Origin: an uncultured Oscillospiraceae bacterium
Lineage (GTDB): Bacteria; Bacillota; Clostridia; Oscillospirales; Ruminococcaceae
NCBI GenBank assembly: GCA_934446565.1
Contig: CAKSEO010000003.1
Coordinates: 22,949 to 86,948, forward strand
DNA: 64,000 nt
Direction: 5' to 3'
In this document: positions 35,013 through 43,243 of the stretch, piece after piece
Layout of the letters: the number at the start of each line of letters is the position of its first letter
How positions within the stretch are numbered: the first letter of the stretch is position 1
The notes under the pieces: generated by a model
The model's input: only the letters and a program-made list of their open reading frames with translations
Database searches by the model: none
Told to the model about the DNA's origin: nothing
Translations under genes and position numbers: made by a program

Positions 35013-35585
35013 TCAGTTGACCTCGACAATGGTTATCTGGTCGTTGGCGAAATCTGCCTCGGAAAGCAGTGTGCTCTTTATTTTTGCAGCCCCCGCCGCG
35101 TCAAGCCCCTCGGTCTTTACTATGATGTTCGCGCTGCTGTCGCTGAGATAGCATAACGCGTCCTCGAAACCCTGCGCCTTGAGCATGCTCTCTATCTTAT
35201 TCTCGCTTTCGATGTAGCCGCCGAGTTTCATCGCGTCCACTTCCACCGCCGCAAGCTCGTCTTTCGTCAGGTCGCCGCCCTGGTACATGCTCTGGAGCAC
35301 CTCCGCAGCTTCCTCGCGGCTGGTCTGCTTGTCGAGCCTTGCCTGCGCGAAGTACGCTGAGGTGTCGGCGATACCTCCGGATTTGTCAATGCTCACCAGG
35401 TCGGCCTCGCCGTATGTAGTTCCAGCCGTATCCGCTGCCCCGGATACCTCCGCCGACGGCTCGGTGAGGTTCTTGTTCTTCCCGCCGGAATAGATGAAAT
35501 TCACTGCCACAGCCGTACCCAGCAGCACAGTCAGACCCGCAGCTACAAGCTGCTTCTTCCCTAAAATCACATTCAAACGCTTCAT
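35013..35585 (-). CDS. spoIIIAH: Stage III sporulation protein AH
   Basis: Forespore-facing mother-cell protein that forms the channel/ring with forespore SpoIIQ. One N-terminal membrane span (GLTVLLGTAVAVNFIYSGG), a long acidic linker, and a C-terminal YscJ/FliF-like ring-building domain (AAEVLQSMYQGGDLTKDEL, KSTLLSEADFANDQITIVEVN). I use ATG 35585 with AAAGGA upstream; an earlier in-frame ATG overlaps spoIIIAG. Last gene of the operon. Confidence 0.9.
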   Translation of the reverse strand: MKRLNVILGKKQLVAAGLTVLLGTAVAVNFIYSGGKNKNLTEPSAEVSGAADTAGTTYGEADLVSIDKSGGIADTSAYFAQARLDKQTSREEAAEVLQSMYQGGDLTKDELAAVEVDAMKLGGYIESENKIESMLKAQGFEDALCYLSDSSANIIVKTEGLDAAGAAKIKSTLLSEADFANDQITIVEVN

Positions 35586-35601
35586 GACCCTGATTCCTTT
35601 C

Positions 35602-36117
35602 TTAATTCGTGACATAGACCTGTGATACGCCGATATCCAGCACCCGCGCCGCAGTATTCACCACCTTCTCGCGTATCAGCACATTCTCCGCGCCGCCGCA
35701 GACCACCGCAACGCCCCGCACTCTCGGGAGTATCACGCTCTTTTCCAGCGCGTCCTTCGAGCCGTTAAGCGCGGGGCTGTTCTCGGCGCTCTGGGAATCC
35801 CCGGAGCTGCTGGACTTCACCTCCTCCGCGTAAACCCGCTCGCTGGTGCGGTCGAGCGTCACCATCACCTGCGTGGAGGTTACTCCGTCGATCTGCGAGA
35901 TGATGTCCGTCAGGCGCTTCTCGAGCTCCTGCTCGAGCGCGGACGTGTCCTCGGAGAAACTGCCCTGCTCCTGCGCCGAACTGCGCTCCGGTATCACCGT
36001 GCTGAGAAACAGCAGCGCTATCGCGGCAATCCCGGCGATGATGACGAACCTGCGCCACCTGCCCCCGCCCAGCCGCCTGCCAAGTAACCCGCCGACCCGT
36101 TCCGTGAACCGCTCCAT
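35602..36117 (-). CDS. spoIIIAG: Stage III sporulation protein AG
   Basis: Ring-forming component of the SpoIIIA-SpoIIQ feeding channel. One membrane span at about residues 22-43, then a Ser/Gln-rich linker and a ring-building domain (LEQELEKRLTDIISQIDGVTSTQVMVTLD ... RGVAVVCGGAENVLIREKVV). 171 residues. It starts four bases after spoIIIAF. Confidence 0.92.
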   Translation of the reverse strand: MERFTERVGGLLGRRLGGGRWRRFVIIAGIAAIALLFLSTVIPERSSAQEQGSFSEDTSALEQELEKRLTDIISQIDGVTSTQVMVTLDRTSERVYAEEVKSSSSGDSQSAENSPALNGSKDALEKSVILPRVRGVAVVCGGAENVLIREKVVNTAARVLDIGVSQVYVTN

Positions 36118-36121
36118 GCCA

Positions 36122-36589
36122 TCACCCCTTTACGACCGATGTTACCCGTATCTCCTCCGGGAGCTCCCGTGAAAGCAGCTCCTCCGCAGCCTCTGCCGCC
36201 GAGCGCTGTCCCTCGCTGAATACAAGCTCCACCTGTGTAATAGATATGCTGTACAATCCTGAAATATTAACCGCAATGTGGACTTCTTCGGGACAAATTC
36301 CCTGCTCGTTCAGCAGAGAATACACCTTGTCCGACATTTCGGAGCAGATCTTCTTCTGTAATTCCCTGTTTATGTCACCCGAGAATCCTATGTAGTCCGC
36401 GCTGTCCTCGTAGCTGTACTGTACATTGTCGATGCTGAAATTCGTATTCCGCAGGGCGTTCACTCCCGCGAGGATGAACAGCCCCGCCGTCAGCAGTGAT
36501 ATCTGCTTTGCAAACTTGTTTTCCGGGATAAGCATGCGGAACAGCGCCGAGGCTATCGCCGCCATGCACACCGTTGAAAAGAACTGCAC
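36122..36589 (-). CDS. spoIIIAF: Stage III sporulation protein AF
   Basis: 155 residues with two N-terminal membrane helices (AIASALFRMLIPEN; LLTAGLFILAGVNAL) and a C-terminal domain related to the SpoIIIAG ring fold. Fits the SpoIIIAF place in the operon between AE and AG. Confidence 0.88.
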   Translation of the reverse strand: MQFFSTVCMAAIASALFRMLIPENKFAKQISLLTAGLFILAGVNALRNTNFSIDNVQYSYEDSADYIGFSGDINRELQKKICSEMSDKVYSLLNEQGICPEEVHIAVNISGLYSISITQVELVFSEGQRSAAEAAEELLSRELPEEIRVTSVVKG

Positions 36590-36601
36590 TTTCCAGCCTC
36601 C

Positions 36602-37738
36602 TTAACCCTGACTATTCCCAGCTGCCATCATTATCACCGCCGAGATGGTGTTCAGCAGCAGGAAACACACTATCACCGCCATGATTATCGACATGACCGC
36701 TCCGCACGCCCTGAACAGCGAGGAAAGCTCCTTCACGCCGAACACCTCGCTGACCGCCTCCGCAGCCATCAGCGCGAACCGGTAACATATCACCGACAGC
36801 AGCGACGGCAGCAGTATCGCGATGCCCGCCGCGATGCCGTACGTCCCGATGGAGCCGTGCAGCAGCGACAGGCTCGCATGCACCGTGTTCACCGCGTCTG
36901 AGATGGTGCCGCCGACGATTGGTACGCCGCTCGACACTGCAAACTTCGCCGTACGTATCAGCACGTTGTCCGCCGAGTTCGTTACGAACGTCTGCGCCGA
37001 AAGCACGCTCATGAACACCGTCATCAGCAGCGAAAGTCCCCACACTGCCGCCTTGCGTATCAGCTCCCCGAGCTTGTCCGTGTTCATCTCTGGATGTATA
37101 GACCCGGTTACGGAAAGACCCATCACTGTCCCGCAGACCGGGGTCAGGAAGTTCACCGCCGTCTGCGAAAAGAACTGCGCCGCCGCAAGTATCACGGTAT
37201 TTGCCGCGGAGGCTGTAGCCGCCTTTCCCATCGCCGCAATGACCCCGGCGAACACCGGAACAAACACCAGCATGAATTCCGACGCGGCTGCAAGCACGTC
37301 CAGCGTATCCCGCAGCGCTCCCGCCACCGCCGCAGTGGTCATTCCCGCGCCGGCGAGCACTCCCACCGCCGAGAATACCCCGGACATGTTCCCGCCCGTG
37401 CCGTCCGCAGCGCTCCTGGACAGCGCGCAGAGCAGCACAACTCCGCACAGCGACGCCAGCAGCCTTACCGGCGCGGTGAGCCTGTCCAGGAACATGTCCC
37501 GCAGAAATCCCAGCACTCCCCCGAACGACAGCGCCGCAGCGCCGTTGTTATCCGGAGTTATCCCGCCACCCTCCAGTATCTCGGACGCCTCCGGCGGAAC
37601 TGCGTCGGAAAGCACGCTGTTTATATCCCCGTATTCTGCGTAATTCCCCGTGCTCTCCGCCCTGGCATTCCCGCACAGCAGGAACGCCACAGCGATAACT
37701 GCGAGAATCTTTGCAGCGGTCAGCAGTATCCTGCGCAT
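36602..37738 (-). CDS. spoIIIAE: Stage III sporulation protein AE
   Basis: A 378-residue polytopic membrane protein with a signal-like N-terminus (AAKILAVIAVAFLLCGNARA) and about seven to eight helices; the block PVCGTVMGLSVTGSIHPEM and SVLSAQTFVTNSADNVLIRTAKF are typical. Likely part of the export platform in the mother-cell membrane. Confidence 0.92.
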   Translation of the reverse strand: MRRILLTAAKILAVIAVAFLLCGNARAESTGNYAEYGDINSVLSDAVPPEASEILEGGGITPDNNGAAALSFGGVLGFLRDMFLDRLTAPVRLLASLCGVVLLCALSRSAADGTGGNMSGVFSAVGVLAGAGMTTAAVAGALRDTLDVLAAASEFMLVFVPVFAGVIAAMGKAATASAANTVILAAAQFFSQTAVNFLTPVCGTVMGLSVTGSIHPEMNTDKLGELIRKAAVWGLSLLMTVFMSVLSAQTFVTNSADNVLIRTAKFAVSSGVPIVGGTISDAVNTVHASLSLLHGSIGTYGIAAGIAILLPSLLSVICYRFALMAAEAVSEVFGVKELSSLFRACGAVMSIIMAVIVCFLLLNTISAVIMMAAGNSQG

Positions 37739-37760
37739 TTTCCGTCCTTTCCCATTCCGT

Positions 37761-38147
37761 TTATTCCAGCAGCCCGGTGACTATCTCGGCGAGCGCCGAA
37801 AATACCGGCAGGGATATCACCACGACTGCGGCTTTACCCGCAAGCTCTATCTTTCCCGCGATGGCGGATTCACCCGCGTCCCGGCAGCAGTCCGAGCCGA
37901 GCTGCGTGATGTAACACACGGCGAGCGCCTTGAAAAGCGTCCGGGAGTAGCTGCCGTCCAGCCCGGCGGCTCCTGTCAGCTGCGATATCAGCTCCACGGA
38001 CGGCGCCAGCATAGTTATGACCGCTCCCATTATAAGCACTCCACAGGCTATACTTACCCCGAGCGCAAGCTCCGGCTTGTACTGCCGCACGATGATACAC
38101 AGCACCGCAGACAGCACGGCTATCCCAACGAGCGATGTTATGTCCAT
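37761..38147 (-). CDS. spoIIIAD: Stage III sporulation protein AD
   Basis: 128 residues with three to four membrane helices. The closing segment AAVVVISLPVFSALAEIVTGLLE is typical. It forms the export platform with SpoIIIAC and AE. Its start is four bases after the spoIIIAC stop. Confidence 0.9.
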   Translation of the reverse strand: MDITSLVGIAVLSAVLCIIVRQYKPELALGVSIACGVLIMGAVITMLAPSVELISQLTGAAGLDGSYSRTLFKALAVCYITQLGSDCCRDAGESAIAGKIELAGKAAVVVISLPVFSALAEIVTGLLE

Positions 38148-38151
38148 ATCT

Positions 38152-38349
38152 TCACCACAGCCCGAATACCGAACGTATCGTCCCGAAAAGCTCGTCTATC
38201 GCCGGGATAAGCATCATCAGCACTATAACAAGCCCCGCGACGGTCAGCATCATCGCCTGCTCGTCGTGGTCGGTCTTTTTGAGTATCTGATTCAGCACGG
38301 CGACGATTATCCCCACCGCTGCTATCTTGAATATCAGGTCAAGTTCCAT
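38152..38349 (-). CDS. spoIIIAC: Stage III sporulation protein AC
   Basis: A 65-residue protein with two membrane helices. ATG 38349 gives the family length (MELDLIFKIAAVGIIVAVLNQ ...). KKTDHDEQAMMLTVAGLVIVL is the conserved SpoIIIAC loop and helix 2. The longer open frame upstream lies inside spoIIIAB in another frame and is ignored. GAAAGG precedes the start. Confidence 0.92.
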   Translation of the reverse strand: MELDLIFKIAAVGIIVAVLNQILKKTDHDEQAMMLTVAGLVIVLMMLIPAIDELFGTIRSVFGLW

Positions 38350-38363
38350 TGCACGCCTTTCCT

Positions 38364-38852
38364 TTACAGCAGCATGACCGCCGCCCCTAATCCCGCGAGC
38401 ACACCGCCGGAGCGGTACATTCTCCCCTGCTGCTCCGATTTCTTTTCCGCTGCGGATATCAGCTTGTCTAGCTGCGCAGAATACAGCCTGAGCAGCGACA
38501 CCTGGCTTTCTGCGGAGCATGTTCCCAGCTCCTGACCGAGTTGTTTCAGGAGCTGTATTTCCTCACTACCGCACCATGTCAGTGCTGAAAGCTTGTCCAC
38601 TGCGCTGCTCCATGCGGCGCGGATATCCAAGCCTGCGCCGGAACACTCACGCAGCAGCCGCCCGAATTCCCCCTGACTGCCCCGCATCAGTTCCGGCAGC
38701 GTCGGAGCAGTGCAGGCTATCTCGATGGAGTACTGCTCCAACATCAGCCGGAGTTCCCGCAGCAACGCGCACCTGCGTTTCAGCAACAAGCTCCTGCGGA
38801 ATCCCCACGCCGAACATATCAGCAGTATCAGCAGACCCGCCGCCGCTCTCAT
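38364..38852 (-). CDS. spoIIIAB: Stage III sporulation protein AB
   Basis: 162 residues, N-terminal and C-terminal hydrophobic helices with a helical middle (LRELRLMLEQYSIEIACTAPTLPEL). SpoIIIAB resembles GspF-like platform proteins and couples the SpoIIIAA ATPase to the membrane part. Its ATG overlaps the spoIIIAA stop by four bases. Confidence 0.9.
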   Translation of the reverse strand: MRAAAGLLILLICSAWGFRRSLLLKRRCALLRELRLMLEQYSIEIACTAPTLPELMRGSQGEFGRLLRECSGAGLDIRAAWSSAVDKLSALTWCGSEEIQLLKQLGQELGTCSAESQVSLLRLYSAQLDKLISAAEKKSEQQGRMYRSGGVLAGLGAAVMLL

Positions 38853-39706
38853 GAGCGCACCTCCGAAAGTTCAACAAGTTCTTTCAGCCTGCCGCGCTCG
38901 CCTAGTAATGCGGCACGGTCGAACAGCGGGAGCAGTTCCCGAAGCGCCGGACGGCTCATCAACTCCGGAATACTCCCTGCGTGCGCGGAAACTATCAGCC
39001 TTACGCCGCAGTTCATGCACTGTCTGACTTCCTCCGCGTCGCCGCCTATTTCGTCGCAGATGATGACCTCCGGACTCAACGACCGCAGCGCGCACATTAT
39101 CCCCTCACCCTTGGGGTAGCCGTTCAGCACGTCTGTATTCTCGCCGATATCCAGCGCCGGAACTCCGCCGGAAACCCCGGCGATCTCCCCACGGCAGTCC
39201 ACGACAGCCACCCGGTGGCTCTCTCCCAGGATACGCGCCATGTCCCGCAGCACCGTGGTCTTGCCGGAAAGCGGCTTCCCACACACGATGAGCGAGCAAA
39301 GCCCGTCCGGGAACGCCCGGCGGCACAGTTCCTCCGCACAGCCGCGCACCTCTCTTGCGAACCGGATGTTCAGCGACGAGATGTCTTTCAGTGTCGAAAG
39401 CTTCCCGCACTGCTCGACGGCAGTTCCGCAGAATCCCACGCGGTGTCCTCCGGGGAGCGTTATGTAACCCTCGGATATCTCCCTTGCAAAACTGTGGACG
39501 GAATTCCGGCACAGCTCCAGGAAGCATTCGGTTATATCCTGCTGGCTGAACGGCGAAGAGCATTTCAGCGTCCTGCCGTCCGTCATGACCGCGCAGGCGC
39601 TCCGACCTGTTCGCAGGCGTATCTCCGCGATGTTCCCCGGCGGAAGCGTGATTTTGCCCGCCGCAGAGCGCAGCGGAATTGTCCTGATGGTTTTAGCGGC
39701 TGTCAT
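38849..39706 (-). CDS. spoIIIAA: Stage III sporulation protein AA (ATPase)
   Basis: 285-residue secretion-type ATPase powering the SpoIIIA channel. Walker A VCGKPLSGKTTVLRDMAR (near residue 150), Walker B VIICDEIGGDAEEV, and the SAHAGSIPELMSRPAL sensor region. It is the first gene of an eight-gene leftward operon with overlaps or short gaps throughout. Confidence 0.92.
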   Translation of the reverse strand: MTAAKTIRTIPLRSAAGKITLPPGNIAEIRLRTGRSACAVMTDGRTLKCSSPFSQQDITECFLELCRNSVHSFAREISEGYITLPGGHRVGFCGTAVEQCGKLSTLKDISSLNIRFAREVRGCAEELCRRAFPDGLCSLIVCGKPLSGKTTVLRDMARILGESHRVAVVDCRGEIAGVSGGVPALDIGENTDVLNGYPKGEGIMCALRSLSPEVIICDEIGGDAEEVRQCMNCGVRLIVSAHAGSIPELMSRPALRELLPLFDRAALLGERGRLKELVELSEVRS

Positions 39707-39735
39707 GTGCCATTCCTCCCCGTTTCATTTGTACA

Positions 39736-39766
39736 AGTCTATTCGCAGCATGTCCGGTTTATGACA
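39736..39766 (-). promoter_or_regulatory. Candidate sigma-E promoter of the spoIIIA operon
   Basis: On the minus strand GTCATAAA then, after about 13 bases, GAATAGACTT, resembling the sigma-E boxes (GTCATATT and CATACANT) at a fitting distance from the spoIIIAA start; GGGGAGG follows near the ATG. Confidence 0.45.
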
Positions 39767-39802
39767 GAAAAAATCCACCCTGCCGCGAAGCAGAGTGGAT
39801 TT
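39766..39802 (-). terminator. Terminator of the GH74 gene
   Basis: AAATCCAC/GTGGATTT with an inner CTGC/GCAG stem; on the minus strand it runs into six T residues. It overlaps the upstream end of the spoIIIA promoter region. Confidence 0.8.
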
Positions 39803-39860
39803 GATCTATTCCTTTGTTTACCTTACCGGGACGGTTCACTTTCCCGGAGATATTGCGTTT

Positions 39861-42098
39861 TTATTCTTCGATAACGTCGCCGTAAACAACGCCAAGTCCC
39901 AGAGTGCTCATGTAAACTCTGCCGTACTTGTTCCAGTCGCCGTAGACGAACTTACCGTTGCCGGTGCCGCCGAACTGGTGGTTGTCGTCGTTGATACGGC
40001 TCCATGTCGCGCCCTCGTCAGTGGACCAGTAGAGCCCTACGGGGTCATCGGAGGTCGGCTGTCCCCAGATGTAGATCACTGCCGGGTCGCCGTCGTTCTT
40101 GCCTCTGCCAAGTCCGACCATCTGACAGTTGGAAACGGTGTCGATACGGGTGAATGTCTTGCCGTGGTCGGTGGATACCTGGAGTCCCATCGCGGGATAG
40201 TATATCTTGCCCTCGACGCCCGCTTCGACTACCGGTCGGGTGGAGTTGAATACGGACAGGTCGTTGTTCGGAGTGAACGTCTTGCCGCGGTCCTCGCTGT
40301 AGAAGAACGTGCTGCCGCTTGCCGCGTAGAGGTAATCGGGATTTACCGGGTCGGCGATGAGCCGCTTCGCTGAAAGCCCGCCCTCGGACTGGTTCCAGGT
40401 CTTGCCCTTGTCGTCGGACCAGAATACGAACGCCATGTTGTCCGGAGCCCAATAGAATGTGCTGCCGTCAGCGGATATCGCAACGGAGCCGCCGTGACCG
40501 TTCTGACCGCTTACCGGTGCCGTCACCTTATTGCTCCAGGTAGCGCCGCGGTCCTCGGAGTACCAGAAATCGTTGCCGGTATCGGAGTTCGCAGCCTTTA
40601 CCCACACGTCAGTGTTCGCCGCTGCCACCGCAAGCCCGGTCATGGAGCCGGCGCCGCTGCTGTGACGGGTACCGAACTCCGCCGCGTCGGACTGGGTGAA
40701 GCCGTCGTAGTCAGCGACTACCGTAACAAGCTCGCCGCCGGGAATGCTCACCAGCTCGTAGGGAACGGTTTCCTCGATGCCCTTTGCAAAGAAGTAGAAC
40801 GCCGGGTGCTCGTCCCAGATGTTGTCGCAGGAGAAAATACCGTTGCCGGAAACCACCATGATCTTTCCGGTGTTGTTAGGGTCGATGGCGAGGGAGCTGC
40901 ACCAGTGCATTGAAGACTCGTCATGCCATCCCACGTCGCCGCCGGACATCGTCATGTCAAGGTTGATGTTCTTCCAAGTGCTGCCGCCGTCAGTGGTAAC
41001 GTAGAAATCGTCGCCGAATGTACCGTTCGCCTGCTGGTCATAGACGTTTTCAGTAACTGCGACCATTCTGTTGGAGTCGTTGGGGTCGATAACTACGTCG
41101 CCGTAGCCGTTCTTTTCCGGGGTGATATCAGTTATGGAGTCGTCCGCGATGTTCAGCAGGCGTATGCCGCCGTTACCGCGTTGATTGTTCCAGGGACCCT
41201 CAGTGGATGCGTAGGTCAGGGCGATCTTGCCGTCGCCGTTGTACTTCATACGCTGAACCATCAGCCCCTTGGGAGCGTTCTCGACAGGAGCCCATGTCGC
41301 GCCTGCGTCAGTGGACTTGTAGAGGTTGTAGTCGCCCTTGCGGGAGATAGCTACATAGATAGTTGAGCAGGAGGAATCATCACCGGACTGCGGGTCGATG
41401 ATGATACTGCATATTCCGTTGTTGTTATTCGTGGTGGTGTCCGTGCCGAGGTCGAGGTAAGTAAAGGTCTGACCGCCGTCGGTGGACTTTATAAGCCCGC
41501 CGGAGCTCATTCCGCCGGCGTAGACGATGTCGCTGTTCTTGGGGTCTACCGCAAGGCGCTCGCCGTTGCCGCGTCCCATTCCGTTACCATCTACCTTGAT
41601 GTAGTCGGTGAGCTCGGTGCGGGCGAACGTTGTGCCGTAGTCGTTGGAGATGAACAGCGCAGTTCTGCCGCCGCTGAGATAGCTGGTTCCTGCGAGGAGG
41701 TAAACGCGGTTAGGGTCGCTGTCGCCGTAAGCTAGACCTGCAATACCGAGGAATCCCTGGTCGTCCTCGCTTATCCCGTAGGACATGGACTCCCACAGCT
41801 GGGTGTCCTTATTGTAGCGGTAAGCGCCGCCAACGTCGGTGCGGGCGTAGTACAGCCCCTCCTGCTTCGTTGCGAAAACGCCGCTTACAAATCCGCCGCC
41901 GCCCATTGCGACCTGGCTGAATTCCCAGCCGTTTTCGGATACCTTGGAGGTAACGGGTACTCCCGCCTCGCCTGCGGGGGAGCTTTCATCGCCCACCGGA
42001 GCGCTTTCGGAGCTGCTGGTCTCGTTCTTGCTGCAACCCGCTACGCTGACAGCTGTCGCCGCCGCGAGAAGTATGCTTATAATTCTTTTGTGCTTCAT
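39861..42098 (-). CDS. GH74-family xyloglucanase-like lipoprotein
   Basis: Surface-anchored endoglucanase predicted to cut xyloglucan or related beta-1,4-glucans. Type II signal peptide with the modified Cys22 (V-A-G-C). Two seven-bladed propellers are signalled by many BNR/Asp-box repeats (STDGGQTF, STDAGATW, TTDGGSTW, SEDRGATW, SDDKGKTW, SEDRGKTF, STDEGATW). The general base Asp88 is in ARTDVGGAYR at the N-terminus. SSMHWCSSLAIDPNNTGKIMVVSGNG and RHSSGAGSMTGLAVA are GH74 blocks carrying the general acid region. 745 residues matches GH74 without carbohydrate-binding module. It diverges from the AraC gene at 42330. Confidence 0.88.
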   Translation of the reverse strand: MKHKRIISILLAAATAVSVAGCSKNETSSSESAPVGDESSPAGEAGVPVTSKVSENGWEFSQVAMGGGGFVSGVFATKQEGLYYARTDVGGAYRYNKDTQLWESMSYGISEDDQGFLGIAGLAYGDSDPNRVYLLAGTSYLSGGRTALFISNDYGTTFARTELTDYIKVDGNGMGRGNGERLAVDPKNSDIVYAGGMSSGGLIKSTDGGQTFTYLDLGTDTTTNNNNGICSIIIDPQSGDDSSCSTIYVAISRKGDYNLYKSTDAGATWAPVENAPKGLMVQRMKYNGDGKIALTYASTEGPWNNQRGNGGIRLLNIADDSITDITPEKNGYGDVVIDPNDSNRMVAVTENVYDQQANGTFGDDFYVTTDGGSTWKNINLDMTMSGGDVGWHDESSMHWCSSLAIDPNNTGKIMVVSGNGIFSCDNIWDEHPAFYFFAKGIEETVPYELVSIPGGELVTVVADYDGFTQSDAAEFGTRHSSGAGSMTGLAVAAANTDVWVKAANSDTGNDFWYSEDRGATWSNKVTAPVSGQNGHGGSVAISADGSTFYWAPDNMAFVFWSDDKGKTWNQSEGGLSAKRLIADPVNPDYLYAASGSTFFYSEDRGKTFTPNNDLSVFNSTRPVVEAGVEGKIYYPAMGLQVSTDHGKTFTRIDTVSNCQMVGLGRGKNDGDPAVIYIWGQPTSDDPVGLYWSTDEGATWSRINDDNHQFGGTGNGKFVYGDWNKYGRVYMSTLGLGVVYGDVIEE

Positions 42099-42153
42099 AG
42101 AATTCTCCTTAAAATCTCATTGCCTGTGCAATGTAATGGTTTACACAAGCTAT

Positions 42154-42182
42154 ATTATACAACATTTTTTCTCAAATTGCAA
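42154..42182 (-). promoter_or_regulatory. Promoter of GH74 gene
   Basis: Minus strand TTGCAA (42182-42177), 17-base spacer, TATAAT (42159-42154). Confidence 0.65.
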
Positions 42183-42283
42183 GTATGTTACACGATTTTC
42201 ACAATAGCACCGCGCGAAATGAACTGATTTTTATAGAATCAGGGTAAATATTGCAACGAACTGTACTATATGCGGACATGTGG

Positions 42284-42312
42284 TTGACAATATTCTTAGG
42301 AAATGCTAAAAT
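42284..42312 (+). promoter_or_regulatory. Promoter of AraC gene
   Basis: TTGACA (42284-42289), 17-base spacer, TAAAAT (42307-42312); GAGGTGAT follows ahead of the ATG at 42330. Confidence 0.7.
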
Positions 42313-42329
42313 ATTGATGAGGTGATATT

Positions 42330-43142
42330 ATGCACAGCAGTATTTACCCGGTCATAGGAGCGCAGACCAAGCTGCCGTTTTACGTTTCCGGAGCCGGTAT
42401 ATCCGACCCTGAATATCATGTAATACGGAGCACCGGACTGGTTTCATACCAGATATTGTACACCCGCAGCGGCGCGGGAATGCTCGAAATTGACGGAAAG
42501 CAGCTCCCGCAGACCCCGGGGAGTATCTTCCTGATATCCCCCGGCGTGCCGCACGAGTACTACCCACAGCAGGGCATGTGGGAAACCGCCTGGGTGGTGT
42601 TCCGTGGAGCGCACATCCGGGAGCTGATGACCGAGCTGGGATTCGGCGGCTGGAACGAGCGCAGCACGGAGCCGCAGGAACTTTCCGGGATGGAACGTAT
42701 ATTCAGCCGTATCCTCTCCGCAGTCGCCGACCCGCTTAACGGCGGCGAGCGCAGTTCCATGCTGATATATGAGTACATTCTAGAGGCGCGGACGGTGCTG
42801 CTCGGCGGCACACGCCGCCCTGGAGGTCAGACCGACCGCGCAGTGGAGTATATCGAAGCGCATTTCAGCGAGGATATCACGCTGGAACAGCTCGCTGAGC
42901 TGACGGGAGTGTCGCTCCAGCATTTCTGCCGTGTTTTCCGGGCACAGACCGGAATGCGCCCGATGGAATACCTGGCGCGAAAGCGCGTCTCCGAAGCAAA
43001 GCGGCTGCTGAGCTCCACCGGGAACTCCGTCGCAGAAATAGCGGAGCTTACCGGCTACCGCGATCCAACCTATTTCGGCGCAGTGTTCCGGAGATATGAG
43101 GGAACAACTCCCACTGAATACCGGCGCACGAGAATGCTGTGA
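42330..43142 (+). CDS. AraC-family regulator of the glycosidase locus
   Basis: 270 residues: an N-terminal cupin sensor (YTRSGAGMLEIDGK, IFLISPGVPHEYYP) and a C-terminal double helix-turn-helix (ITLEQLAELTGVSLQHFCRVFR; SVAEIAELTGYRDPTYFGAVFRR). It stands between the GH74 gene (divergent) and the GH59 gene (same direction, about 100 bases on) and probably induces both on a plant-sugar signal. Confidence 0.9.
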   Translation: MHSSIYPVIGAQTKLPFYVSGAGISDPEYHVIRSTGLVSYQILYTRSGAGMLEIDGKQLPQTPGSIFLISPGVPHEYYPQQGMWETAWVVFRGAHIRELMTELGFGGWNERSTEPQELSGMERIFSRILSAVADPLNGGERSSMLIYEYILEARTVLLGGTRRPGGQTDRAVEYIEAHFSEDITLEQLAELTGVSLQHFCRVFRAQTGMRPMEYLARKRVSEAKRLLSSTGNSVAEIAELTGYRDPTYFGAVFRRYEGTTPTEYRRTRML

Positions 43143-43177
43143 TGTTCATATTTTAAGGATCGGGCAAATATTTAATC

Positions 43178-43206
43178 TTGAAAAACTCCTTTGATTGCGT
43201 TATACT
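43178..43206 (+). promoter_or_regulatory. Promoter of GH59 gene
   Basis: TTGAAA (43178-43183), 17-base spacer, TATACT (43201-43206); AAAGGAG precedes the ATG at 43244. Confidence 0.65.
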
Positions 43207-43243
43207 TGAATCAACAGGAAAACACACCTGAAAGGAGTTTCAC

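Noticed and set aside
35585..35615. Earlier ATG for spoIIIAH
   Set aside because: It overlaps spoIIIAG and lacks a good ribosome site; the later ATG has AAAGGA and the expected N-terminus.
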